From assembly GCA_030066975.1 (NCBI GenBank), contig JASJAO010000011.1, forward strand, positions 25,540-89,539: a stretch of 64,000 nt of DNA, read 5' to 3'. The translations under genes were made by a program, and so were the position numbers. This DNA is from Henriciella sp. GTDB lineage: Bacteria > Pseudomonadota > Alphaproteobacteria > Caulobacterales > Hyphomonadaceae. Every line of letters begins with the position of its first letter. Positions within the stretch are counted from its first letter, which is position 1. Positions 50,068-57,646 of the stretch are shown one piece after another. Below the pieces are notes generated by a model that saw only the letters and a list, made by a program, of their open reading frames with translations, was not told where the DNA came from and searched no databases.

Positions 50068-50142
50068 CGTTGGCGTCGCCGCTCCGTCTTCCTGCTTATC
50101 GCGGCGGCGCCTTCTTTTCCCAACCTTTTTCTGGAGGTCGAT

Positions 50143-50403
50143 ATGACCGTCGTTTGCATCAAGAAACACTCCCGCCCGCACCCAAAGGGCGGAACGCGTC
50201 GCTACTATCCTGGCGACACCATCGACAAGGAGCACATCAAGGCCGCGCTCGAGGACGGAACGGCAGAGAACCGGAAACCGACGCAGACGCGCGCCGCTGC
50301 GAAGAAAGCCGACAGCAAAGCAAAAACCGCCGCGCCTGAGAACAAAGCCAATGCCGGGCCATCCGAGAAAAAGACGGATCCTGATCCGAAAGAGACCGAC
50401 TGA
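50143..50403 (+). CDS. Small phage head/connector-region protein
   Basis: An 86-residue protein. The N-terminus VVCIKKHSRPHPKGGTRRYYPGDTI is basic and beta-like, followed by a helix and a Lys/Ala/Asp-rich disordered tail. GGAGG stands before the ATG. It lies between capsid and head-tail connector genes, so a structural or assembly role is probable. A similar small protein follows the connector at 51014. Confidence 0.65.
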   Translation: MTVVCIKKHSRPHPKGGTRRYYPGDTIDKEHIKAALEDGTAENRKPTQTRAAAKKADSKAKTAAPENKANAGPSEKKTDPDPKETD

Positions 50404-50405
50404 CC

Positions 50406-51002
50406 GTGCAACCCCTGTTGGAGCTCGTGACGCCGCCGCCGGCGGCTCTCATGACCGAGGCTGAAGCGCGTCGACAGTGTGTGATCGACGATGACAGCGA
50501 GGACGATATCCTTGCGGGCCTTATCGCGACTGCGACGGGGTATCTTGAAGCCGAGCACGGTATTCTCGGGCGAGCCTTGATCACTCAGACCTGGCGGGTT
50601 CGGTTTCCTTGCGTTCCTGCGGAAGCTGTTGTCGAGCTCCCTTATCCGCCTATCAAGTCGATCGAGGCGGTGAAGTACATCGATACAGACGGCGTCGAAC
50701 AGACTTTCGCGCCCGAGAATTACGGCATGCACGCCAGTCGATCGAAGAGTTTCGTCGCGCTCAACCCAAGCGCCAGCTGGCCAGTTGCTGCAGGACATTG
50801 GCCATTCTCTATCGAGTTTGTCGCCGGATATGGTGACGAGGCAACGGATGTCCCTGACGGGATCGTTCATGCCGCCAAGCTGCTCGTCAGCCACTTCTAC
50901 GAGAACCGCGAAGCCACGACAGACCTGCCGCTCCGCGACCTGCCGCTCGGCGTTCAGATGCTCCTTGCACCGTTCCGAGTTGCTGAATCAGTCATAGCCT
51001 AA
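50406..51002 (+). CDS. Head-tail connector protein (gp6/phiE125 gp8-like)
   Basis: A 198-residue protein. MTEAEARRQCVIDDDSEDDILAGLIATATGYLEAEHG near residue 16 is the characteristic helical adaptor domain. GRALITQTWRV and a WP-F/I-rich beta part follow, then DGIVHAAKLLVSHFYENRE near residue 158. It forms a ring under the portal to which the tail joins. The start is GTG at 50406, two bases after the previous stop. Its stop overlaps the next frame. Confidence 0.88.
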   Translation: MQPLLELVTPPPAALMTEAEARRQCVIDDDSEDDILAGLIATATGYLEAEHGILGRALITQTWRVRFPCVPAEAVVELPYPPIKSIEAVKYIDTDGVEQTFAPENYGMHASRSKSFVALNPSASWPVAAGHWPFSIEFVAGYGDEATDVPDGIVHAAKLLVSHFYENREATTDLPLRDLPLGVQMLLAPFRVAESVIA

Positions 51003-51013
51003 TGGAGATATCG

Positions 51014-51325
51014 ATGACCGAGATAACCGACCTGAAGCCCGCCCGCGTGCGCTTCAAACGCGATTGGACCTATCGCGAACTCACCTACACGAAGCGGTTC
51101 AAAGAGGGGCAGGAGATCACGCTGCCGCGCACCCAGCTGCAGAAAGCGCTGGCTGACGGCGTCGTCGACGTGATCACCAATGTCGTGCAATCCGACGAGG
51201 CGGAAGCAGTCGAGCGCGAACATGCCAATCTTTCATCCACCGACACGACTTTTCACCGCCCCGTCCAAGAAGATCCGCCAGAAGTGATCGAAAAGGCCAG
51301 TGAGACCGCGCCGCAAGGGGAGTAG
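51014..51325 (+). CDS. Small phage connector-region protein
   Basis: A 103-residue protein. RVRFKRDWTYRELTYTKRFKEG near the N-terminus is basic and beta-like, LPRTQLQKALADGVVDVI follows, and the C-terminus is an acidic disordered tail. The ATG at 51014 is used because GGAG lies six bases before it; an ATG at 51002 would overlap the previous stop. It overlaps the next gene by 26 bp. Function unknown, but it sits among head-completion genes. Confidence 0.65.
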   Translation: MTEITDLKPARVRFKRDWTYRELTYTKRFKEGQEITLPRTQLQKALADGVVDVITNVVQSDEAEAVEREHANLSSTDTTFHRPVQEDPPEVIEKASETAPQGE

Positions 51326-51698
51326 CGCCCGCCGGCGTACGCTGCTCAGTCTGCAAAAGCCCGGTCCTCTGGGGCCGGTTGTGCAGAGTCTGGCGACGCT
51401 GTCGGAAGTTGGTCGCGTTCACGCCCGAAAAATGCCGATGAGCTCCGATGAAGCGGTCATTGCGAACCGGCCGTCAGGTGTTCAGCGTGTAGAGTTCCTC
51501 ATTCGGCGGACGGCGCTCACGAAGGACATTGCGACGAACTGGCGACTGGTCGAGTGCAACGCTACTGATGCCGCAATCGACCTCGTCGAGACATCACCCG
51601 GTGCTCGGCCGGTTTGGAGAATATTGGGCATCGAGGATCGCGAAGAACGCGGCCGGAATTTCCACTTAATCGCGGAGTCGGTTCGAAATGGGCGCTGA
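51300..51698 (+). CDS. Head-tail adaptor/head-closure protein
   Basis: A 132-residue protein. GVQRVEFLIRRTALTKDIATNWRLVECN-type beta strands and RPVWRILGIEDREERGRNFHLIAE fit the small barrel of head-closure (gp16/HK97 gp7-like) proteins. The start is GTG at 51300. It overlaps the previous and next genes by 26 and 11 bp. Position between connector and HK97 gp10-like gene is the expected one for head closure. Sequence similarity within this family is low, so the call rests partly on position. Confidence 0.7.
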   Translation: MRPRRKGSSARRRTLLSLQKPGPLGPVVQSLATLSEVGRVHARKMPMSSDEAVIANRPSGVQRVEFLIRRTALTKDIATNWRLVECNATDAAIDLVETSPGARPVWRILGIEDREERGRNFHLIAESVRNGR

Positions 51699-52092
51699 AA
51701 CACGGGTTCGGACATACGGTTATGACCGGATGCGGGCCAAAGCTGCACGGATGAGCCGCGCGCTCCGAGAGGAAGTTGCTAGGGCAGCTGAGAAGAACGC
51801 GAAACGGTTTCTGTTCGTGATTCAGCAAGATATTCCTGTCGGGCGGACAGGTCGATTGCTGGAGTCGGCGCGCGCTGAGCCGATTACCGGCACCTTCGGG
51901 ACAGCCTGGCGCGTATCTGTCGGCGACAGCGGTGCTTATTACGCTCGATTTGTCGAGTTCGGCACATCGGGTGGAGTTCTGGGCCCGCAACCGGCGCAGG
52001 CCTTCTTCTACCCCAATTATCGATCTCTGCGCTCCACATTCAGGCGCAATATGTCGCTCGCTTATCGACAAGCCGTATTGAGGTCATTGTAG
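51688..52092 (+). CDS. HK97 gp10-like tail-completion protein
   Basis: A 134-residue protein. RGEVARAAEKNAKRF-like helix, VGRTGRLLESARAEP near residue 52 and AYYARFVEFGTSGG near residue 87 are the marks of the HK97 gp10 family, which joins the head and the tail tube. A C-terminal FFYPNYRSLRSTFRRNM helix follows. It overlaps the adaptor gene by 11 bp and ends directly before the DUF3168 gene. Confidence 0.88.
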   Translation: MGAETRVRTYGYDRMRAKAARMSRALREEVARAAEKNAKRFLFVIQQDIPVGRTGRLLESARAEPITGTFGTAWRVSVGDSGAYYARFVEFGTSGGVLGPQPAQAFFYPNYRSLRSTFRRNMSLAYRQAVLRSL

Positions 52093-52527
52093 ATGGACCT
52101 TCAGCAAGATGTCGTGGATTGCGTCATCGCCACCTTATCCGGAAACGCGCCTCTTGCGGCGCTATTTCCAGGCGGCGCGACCCGAATTGAGGATATCAGT
52201 CCGAGCGTGGACCTGCACGAACTCGATCGCTGGCCGTTCATCGCGATTTCGGAATCAGAAGAGTACGATGCGGACGGTGAACTCCCGTCAGACCAGTGCA
52301 CCGACAGGCGAGAAACATGGGTTTTCTTGGATATCTGGGACAAAGCCGACAGCAAGCATCGTGTCCGACAGATCACTTCAGCCGTGGTCAAGGCGATGAA
52401 TGCTCCCGAGAGCATGGCACGACACAGTTTCTCGCTCGAGTTTCGCTATCGCAGGTCGCTCAGAGATCCCGATCCGCGCGTTCACAGAGAGCGACTGAAT
52501 TTTCGGTTCGTTACGCAGCCGAAATAA
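52093..52527 (+). CDS. DUF3168 tail-terminator protein
   Basis: A 144-residue protein of the DUF3168 family (gpU/gp17-like tail terminators). Features are APLAALFPGGATRIEDI near residue 19, WPFIAISESEEYDAD near residue 47 and VFLDIWDKADSKHRVRQI near residue 75. It caps the growing tail tube and contacts the head connector. It begins immediately after the gp10-like gene and precedes the tail-tube gene, the expected order. Confidence 0.88.
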   Translation: MDLQQDVVDCVIATLSGNAPLAALFPGGATRIEDISPSVDLHELDRWPFIAISESEEYDADGELPSDQCTDRRETWVFLDIWDKADSKHRVRQITSAVVKAMNAPESMARHSFSLEFRYRRSLRDPDPRVHRERLNFRFVTQPK

Positions 52528-52569
52528 ACCGGGCAAGCCGCCCACAACTCAAAAATGGAGACTCTTGGT

Positions 52570-53049
52570 ATGGCCAAGTTACCTCAGCCGGTGAAAGGCT
52601 CGCACGTCTTGATCAAAATCGAGAGCGACACCACACCCGGCACCTTCGTGCAGTCCTGCATATTCGCGCTCACAAAGGCATTGAACCGGACAAAGCAGCT
52701 TCAGGAAACGCTGGTTCCCGATTGCACGCAGCCGGACAAGATCGCCACCCGCTACACTGACGTCACCGGATCGACCAACACGCTCCAGGGCACGTCGTTC
52801 TTCGAGGACGCAGACGAGTGGCAGCGCTGGGATGACTGGCACAACACTCATTCGACGAAACGGGTTCAGATCGAGTATTACGGCATTCTCGACAATGGCA
52901 CGATCGATCTCGCGTCTGGCCCTCTGAAAATGAGAGAAGGCGATGCGACCTTCACGCAGAACAGCGAAACCATGAACTATGACTCGCGTGTGCAGATGGA
53001 TGGGACAATCGACTTCGTAGACAACCCGGTTCTGACTGATCCAATCTAA
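52570..53049 (+). CDS. Major tail tube protein
   Basis: A 159-residue protein. GSHVLIKIESDTTPGTFVQ near residue 11, TKALNRTKQLQETLVPDC near residue 35, and a beta-strand-rich middle with alternating hydrophobic residues, match phage/gene-transfer-agent-type tail tube proteins. The ATG at 52570 is chosen since GGAG lies nine bases before it; a start at 52555 is possible. The next gene begins at the last base of its stop codon. It is expected to be the most abundant tail protein. Confidence 0.88.
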   Translation: MAKLPQPVKGSHVLIKIESDTTPGTFVQSCIFALTKALNRTKQLQETLVPDCTQPDKIATRYTDVTGSTNTLQGTSFFEDADEWQRWDDWHNTHSTKRVQIEYYGILDNGTIDLASGPLKMREGDATFTQNSETMNYDSRVQMDGTIDFVDNPVLTDPI

Positions 53050-53450
53050 TGAGTCGCTCCGCACGGGTTGAATCTATTTGGGGCGAGCGTGTCGTCGTGC
53101 TCGCCCTGAAAATGGGTGGGATCGAAGAGCTCGAGTTCGAGACAAGGAAGTCAGTTTTCGAACATCGGCTGGACGTTTTCGAACACAAGATGACCGCATC
53201 GCATATCCGCCTGGCCTTCAGGCTAGGTCTGGAAGGCGGCGGCATGCCGGTGAATGACGCGCTCGAAATGGTCCAAGCCTATTGCCAGCCAGGCAATCTG
53301 GAGAAGGTGAGATTCAACGTCGCCAACATGCTGCACGCCGCGATCGAGGGCGTTGACGAAGAAATTGATTTGCAAGCCGATGAGCAGCTTGCGGGAAAGA
53401 CGCCGGGGCAAGGGTCAACCCCTACAAAACCCTCTCAGACGGACGCCTGA
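53049..53450 (+). CDS. Tail assembly chaperone (gpG-like, gene-transfer-agent gp10-like)
   Basis: A 133-residue protein. VALKMGGIEELEFETRKSVFEHRL near residue 18 and AFRLGLEGGGMPVNDALEMVQAYC near residue 56 resemble the tail-assembly proteins of gene-transfer agents and related siphoviruses. It binds the tape measure before tube assembly. Near its end, codons GGA AAG preceded by G form the slippery heptamer GGGAAAG at 53393-53399. A ribosome slipping back one base there continues into the frame 53384-53665, giving a 205-residue fusion like lambda gpGT. Confidence 0.85.
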   Translation: MSRSARVESIWGERVVVLALKMGGIEELEFETRKSVFEHRLDVFEHKMTASHIRLAFRLGLEGGGMPVNDALEMVQAYCQPGNLEKVRFNVANMLHAAIEGVDEEIDLQADEQLAGKTPGQGSTPTKPSQTDA

Positions 53451-53665
53451 ACTTTTCCTCAATCTACGGAAACGCGGCGACCGTTGGCCTGTTTCCAGAG
53501 CAGGTCCGCAAGCTGTCCTACTATGAGTTGAACGCGGTCATGGAGGGCATCCGGCGCTCGAATGCGGTCGCTCAAATCGAGTCAGACCCGAATGCTTTTG
53601 TGCCTGGCGCCGCGCCGCCGCCGGAGATGTTCGAGCTGTTGAAGAAAGACAGGGTGGATGACTGA
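53384..53665 (+). CDS. Tail assembly chaperone extension read in -1 frame (gpT-like)
   Basis: This frame lies -1 to the chaperone gene. It opens after a TGA at 53381-53383 and ends at TGA 53663-53665. It has no ATG, GTG or TTG before its conserved-looking part (NPYKTLSDGRLNFSSIYG, then LFPEQVRKLSYYELNAVMEG, ending in MFELLKKDRVDD). It is therefore best explained as the second half of a frameshift product made at GGGAAAG. The last half resembles small tail proteins next to tape measure genes. It overlaps the tape measure start by 8 bp. The fusion adds 88 residues after the slip. Confidence 0.8.
   Translation, partial: AACGKDAGARVNPYKTLSDGRLNFSSIYGNAATVGLFPEQVRKLSYYELNAVMEGIRRSNAVAQIESDPNAFVPGAAPPPEMFELLKKDRVDD
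53393..53399 (+). other. Slippery heptamer GGGAAAG for -1 programmed frameshift
   Basis: The heptamer is in the right phase (G GGA AAG) in the chaperone frame. It is identical to the slippery site of lambda gene G-T. The -1 frame is open for 88 codons beyond it and a TGA lies 10 bases before it in that frame, so slippage outside this window would not give a fusion. Confidence 0.85.
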
Positions 53666-56600
53666 CGTCGATTTCCAGAAACTGATCACAGTTTTCGAGG
53701 CGAACACACGCAGCCATGATGCTGCGATGCGTCGGATTATCCGACAATCCGAGGCGTCTTCGAAGCAGATGGCCAATAGCTTTGATCGCGCGAACCGCCG
53801 GATCCGGCAAAGCACGCAATCCATGGCCATTGATGTGCGCCAGATCCTGGCTGGCGCTGCGATCGGGCTTGCGACACGAGAGATCGTCGGTTTCGCCGAC
53901 GCCTATGTGGATCTGCGAAACAAGATAGCCGCAGCCTCACAGGTTGCGGGCCTGAACGCGCGATCACTGGAGGAAATCCAGGTCGCAGCGCGGGGCGCCC
54001 GTACCGAACTGCGAGATTATGGCGATCTGTACGCCCGAATTTTGCGCTCTTCTAAGGGCGTGGCTGAAAGCGAGCTCGAAGTCGCGCGCGCGACCGAGCT
54101 TGCCGCAAAAGCCTTCCGGGCGGGTGGTGCGTCAGCGCAAGAGCAAGCCGCTGGCGTTCTGCAGCTTGGTCAGGCCCTCGGTTCGGGCTTCCTGCAGGGT
54201 GATGAGTTGCGTTCAATCCGAGAAAATGCGCCGTTGCTCGCAAAAGCCATCGCCGATGCTGTTGACGTCTCAATTGGCGAACTGAAAAAGCTTGGCGCCG
54301 AGGGCCAGTTGACCAGCGACATCGTCTTCAGCGCTATTCTTCAGGGCGGTGACGATATCGAGCAAGCGTTCGCGGTCACCATTCCGAGGGCCTCTGATGA
54401 AGCCCGCCTCGCCTTCGACCGCCTCGCCTTCAAGATGGGCGAGTATTTCGACGAGTCGGGCCGCGTCGCAGACATCTCCGCGATCGTGGCGCAGGCGATC
54501 GACTTCCTGGCCAACAATGTCGACGGTCTGGTCGATTCGATCATTGTCGCCGGCGCGGCTTTGGTGGGTGTTCTCGGCGCAAACGCCATGGCAGCGATCA
54601 TCACCGGTCTAACGCGGGCTTCTGCCAGCGTAACCGGGTTCGCGAAGGCTATGGCGGTTCTCAGGGCTTCCACGGCCTTTCTCGGTGGGCCGCTTGCCGC
54701 AGGAATTGGCCTCGTCGCCGGCGCATTGGCCTTGCTCTTATTGCGCGGTAACGACGTCAACCAGGCTTTCGAGCAGCTTGAGGCTACGCTGGATCGCTAC
54801 AACTCCGCCGCACAGCGCGTTGATGAAGACCAAAGACGCCTTATTCAGTTGAATGGCGATCTCAGAGACGCGATCGAGAACCAGCAAGATGCGGCTGCTG
54901 CGACAGCGCGCGTTGAGATAGCCGCGCTCAATCGGCGGATCGAGAAAAACCGCGAATTGCAGCAGGTTTATGCAGCGACTGCGCGGGTTCAGCTCGCCGC
55001 CGCCGAGAATGAGCTGTCTCAATTGCGAGAGCCAGATCAGTTTACGCCGGAAATCAGTGACATCGCGACCCGCGAAGAACTGAACGAATATGGCATGTTC
55101 GTTCGTGATGGTATTGGCGACGAGGAAGTCGATCGGCGTCGGCAGGCGTTCCAGGATAACCTGCTCAAGGATATCCAAGACCGCGCCATCGCGGGTGAAG
55201 TTCTGACGAAGCAAGAAGAAGAGATTCTTCAGTTCGTCGAGCAGCGTCTGATCAAGGAAGAGGAGATCCTTCGTCTTCGCGAACAGGTCGCGGCGCTGGA
55301 TCAATCAGCGCCCGAGAATGACGGGTTGGGCGAAGATTTTCGCAATCTGCTTGAACCAACCCGCGATCCCGTGTCTTTGCCCGCTGATGATTCCGCGGCG
55401 AAGAAAGCCGCTGCTGATGCCAAAAAACTGCTTGCCGAGATAGAGCGGGAATTTCAATCCGCGACAGAGACAGAACTCGAAACCATTGCGCGGGTGCGCG
55501 ATGAGAGACTCGCCGCGATTGAAGCAGCCGCGTTATCCGACGAGCAGCGCGCAACAGCCCGGTCGCAGGCAGAGGCTGTCTATGCTGCAGAACTCGCCGA
55601 GATCACGAAGCAGCAGGAAGAAGACGCAAAACGCCTGCGTCAACAGATTCAGCGTGATCATGAATACGAAGTCGGGCTTCTCAGTCAGGTCGAAGATGCG
55701 CGCGACTATATGTACGGACGCATCGCGGCGATTGCGCAGCGCGACTATGAGCGCCGCAGAGAGTTCATCGAACTCAACATCAAGGATGAAGAGCGTCGCG
55801 CCGAGGCCCTGATTGCGCTCGAAGAAGAGCGCCAAGAGTACCTACGCCGCTTCGACCAGTCGACGGAGGACATCGGCGTCCTGCAAACCGATGCCGATCG
55901 CGATATAGCCGATCGCGAGGCTCAATTCGAAGATGATCTCGAACAGCTACGAGATCGCCTTCAGGCCGAATTGGACACCGAACAGGAGTTCGCGGACAAG
56001 AAGCGACAACTCGAATATGAGCTGCAGCAGGACATCCAAGAAATCCGCGACGAGGCAATGCTCGGCAGCATCACCGCGGCAAGTAAGGGCTTCCAAGACC
56101 TTGCGACGATCGCCGAGTCCTTCGCTGGCCAACAATCGGCGATCTACAAGGTGTTGATCGGCATCAGTCGCGGTTTTGCTATCGCCGAGGCGGGCATCAA
56201 GATCGCGCAGGCGACCGCGCAGGTTCTGGCGGATCCCTCCAAGGTGACTGTCGAACAAAAGATCGCGGCGGCCGCGGTCATCGCTGCGCAGGGCGCGGTC
56301 ATCGCCAAAGGAATCGCAAGCAGCGCCCAAGGTTTTCGCGAAGGCGGTTACACCGGATCAGGCTCGCCCGGCGAAGAGGCCGGAACGGTACACCGAGACG
56401 AGTTTGTTTATGACAGCAGGACAACCCGAAACATCGGGCCAGGGAATTTGGAATGGGTACGTCGAAACCCGAAATCGTTCAAAGAGATGTTGTCCGGCTG
56501 GCGCGGCTACAGAGATGGCGGTTTGGTCGGCGGCACGCCCCGCGTGGTCACACCCGTGGCCGCAGGCGGGACATCTTCAACGCAGGTTTCCATGCCGGTC

Positions 56601-56762
56601 ACGATCAACAATCAGGTCTCTGACGTTGCGGGCGTCACCACTCAGCAGAACAGCGATGGTGGTCTCGACGTGGTGATCGCGCCGCTCATTTCCGAAGGCG
56701 GAAACCCGCTCTCCGACGCCTTTGAGCGAACCTATGGTCTCAGTCGCGGGCGCGGCTTGTAA
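53658..56762 (+). CDS. Tail tape measure protein
   Basis: A 1034-residue protein with the tape-measure domain (about residues 75-290: FADAYVDLRNKIAAASQV, LYARILRSSKGVA, LGQALGSGFLQGDELRSIREN, ending in DEARLAFDRLAFKMG). Hydrophobic helices lie near residues 290-320 and 335-360. Long charged coiled-coil stretches fill residues about 370-820, and a Gly-rich C-terminal part follows. Tape measure length sets tail length; about 1.5 angstrom per residue gives a tail near 150 nm, so siphovirus. It follows the chaperone genes and precedes the tail-tip genes. Confidence 0.92.
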   Translation: MTDVDFQKLITVFEANTRSHDAAMRRIIRQSEASSKQMANSFDRANRRIRQSTQSMAIDVRQILAGAAIGLATREIVGFADAYVDLRNKIAAASQVAGLNARSLEEIQVAARGARTELRDYGDLYARILRSSKGVAESELEVARATELAAKAFRAGGASAQEQAAGVLQLGQALGSGFLQGDELRSIRENAPLLAKAIADAVDVSIGELKKLGAEGQLTSDIVFSAILQGGDDIEQAFAVTIPRASDEARLAFDRLAFKMGEYFDESGRVADISAIVAQAIDFLANNVDGLVDSIIVAGAALVGVLGANAMAAIITGLTRASASVTGFAKAMAVLRASTAFLGGPLAAGIGLVAGALALLLLRGNDVNQAFEQLEATLDRYNSAAQRVDEDQRRLIQLNGDLRDAIENQQDAAAATARVEIAALNRRIEKNRELQQVYAATARVQLAAAENELSQLREPDQFTPEISDIATREELNEYGMFVRDGIGDEEVDRRRQAFQDNLLKDIQDRAIAGEVLTKQEEEILQFVEQRLIKEEEILRLREQVAALDQSAPENDGLGEDFRNLLEPTRDPVSLPADDSAAKKAAADAKKLLAEIEREFQSATETELETIARVRDERLAAIEAAALSDEQRATARSQAEAVYAAELAEITKQQEEDAKRLRQQIQRDHEYEVGLLSQVEDARDYMYGRIAAIAQRDYERRREFIELNIKDEERRAEALIALEEERQEYLRRFDQSTEDIGVLQTDADRDIADREAQFEDDLEQLRDRLQAELDTEQEFADKKRQLEYELQQDIQEIRDEAMLGSITAASKGFQDLATIAESFAGQQSAIYKVLIGISRGFAIAEAGIKIAQATAQVLADPSKVTVEQKIAAAAVIAAQGAVIAKGIASSAQGFREGGYTGSGSPGEEAGTVHRDEFVYDSRTTRNIGPGNLEWVRRNPKSFKEMLSGWRGYRDGGLVGGTPRVVTPVAAGGTSSTQVSMPVTINNQVSDVAGVTTQQNSDGGLDVVIAPLISEGGNPLSDAFERTYGLSRGRGL

Positions 56763-57263
56763 ATGGCACTGACGGATCGTCAAAGGCGGTACTATGCCAG
56801 TGCGCCGAACGGCGAGTACCAGCAACAGGGGCTTTCATTCTATCATCCGGCGTTCAGCCAGGATTGGCACTTCACGGACTGGAGAGAGCCGTTTCAGGCA
56901 GAGGTTGCGGGCGTTCTGCAGACCTTTGATGTTCATCCATTTCGGGTTTCGCTGCCGAAAATCGACGAGAACGGTAAATATGAGCTCAAACTCGACGTCT
57001 ACAAGACACCGCAGCTCGTGAGCGAATTGAAGTCCGCCGCCGCCTATGTGGCGACGGATCCGGAAGCCCTGATCCTTGCAACGTATAATCAGTATCTGGT
57101 CGGAGATACCGCGCCGCAACAGGACGCCGTTTCGCTAGAGCTCACCGTCGCCGCAATCCAGGGCGACTGGTGTACGTTGACGGCTGCCCGGATCGATGTG
57201 GTGAACAAGAAGTTCCCAAACATGTTCTTTCGGCGCGATCTATTGCCGGGTCTCGACCGCTGA
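56763..57263 (+). CDS. DUF1833-like tail-tip protein
   Basis: A 166-residue protein. LSFYHPAFSQDWHFTDWREPFQAEV near residue 23, followed by FDVHPFRVSLPKIDENGKYELKLDV, resembles the DUF1833 family of tail proteins next to tape measure. It has no membrane segment and mixed alpha/beta character. It begins at the base after the tape measure stop and overlaps the NlpC/P60 gene by 4 bp. Likely a component of the tail-tip baseplate. Confidence 0.78.
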   Translation: MALTDRQRRYYASAPNGEYQQQGLSFYHPAFSQDWHFTDWREPFQAEVAGVLQTFDVHPFRVSLPKIDENGKYELKLDVYKTPQLVSELKSAAAYVATDPEALILATYNQYLVGDTAPQQDAVSLELTVAAIQGDWCTLTAARIDVVNKKFPNMFFRRDLLPGLDR

Positions 57264-57646
57264 CCGGTCACGAGATCATCGAGCATTTTCTGCGCTCGCG
57301 ATATATGCGGCAGGGCAGGGGGCCTCGCGACTATGATTGTTGGGGCTTGGTCGTCGGCGCGCTCAAGATGGCGGGGCATACGGTGCCGTTCGACCCTGTC
57401 GAGGCATCCGAAAGCCCGCTCGCGGTCAAGGCGCTCTTCGCGCAGCATCTGCGCAAGGACGAATGGGTCGCAAGCGAGGCTGTCGACGGCGCTGTCGTAT
57501 TCTTTCCGAGCTTCAGCCAGGCCATTCATGCCGGCGTGATGATCGAGGGCCGACTGTTACAAACACGCCGCCAATTCGGGGCAACCTGGCAACCGCTTTC
57601 GGCGTTTCCTTATTCCAGGATGGAGTTTGCACGATGGGGCAAATAG
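57260..57646 (+). CDS. NlpC/P60-family tail peptidase with apparent CTG start
   Basis: A 128-residue protein. GRGPRDYDCWGLVVGAL near residue 19 holds the catalytic Cys and SQAIHAGVMIEG near residue 93 the catalytic His of an NlpC/P60 peptidase. Such tail-tip enzymes cut peptidoglycan cross-bridges during DNA entry. The conserved helix begins at a CTG that overlaps the previous stop as CTGA. No ATG, GTG or TTG is available before it. The ATG at 57305 would remove the first helix but keep the catalytic residues. It overlaps the host-specificity gene by 13 bp. Confidence 0.82.
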   Translation: MTGHEIIEHFLRSRYMRQGRGPRDYDCWGLVVGALKMAGHTVPFDPVEASESPLAVKALFAQHLRKDEWVASEAVDGAVVFFPSFSQAIHAGVMIEGRLLQTRRQFGATWQPLSAFPYSRMEFARWGK

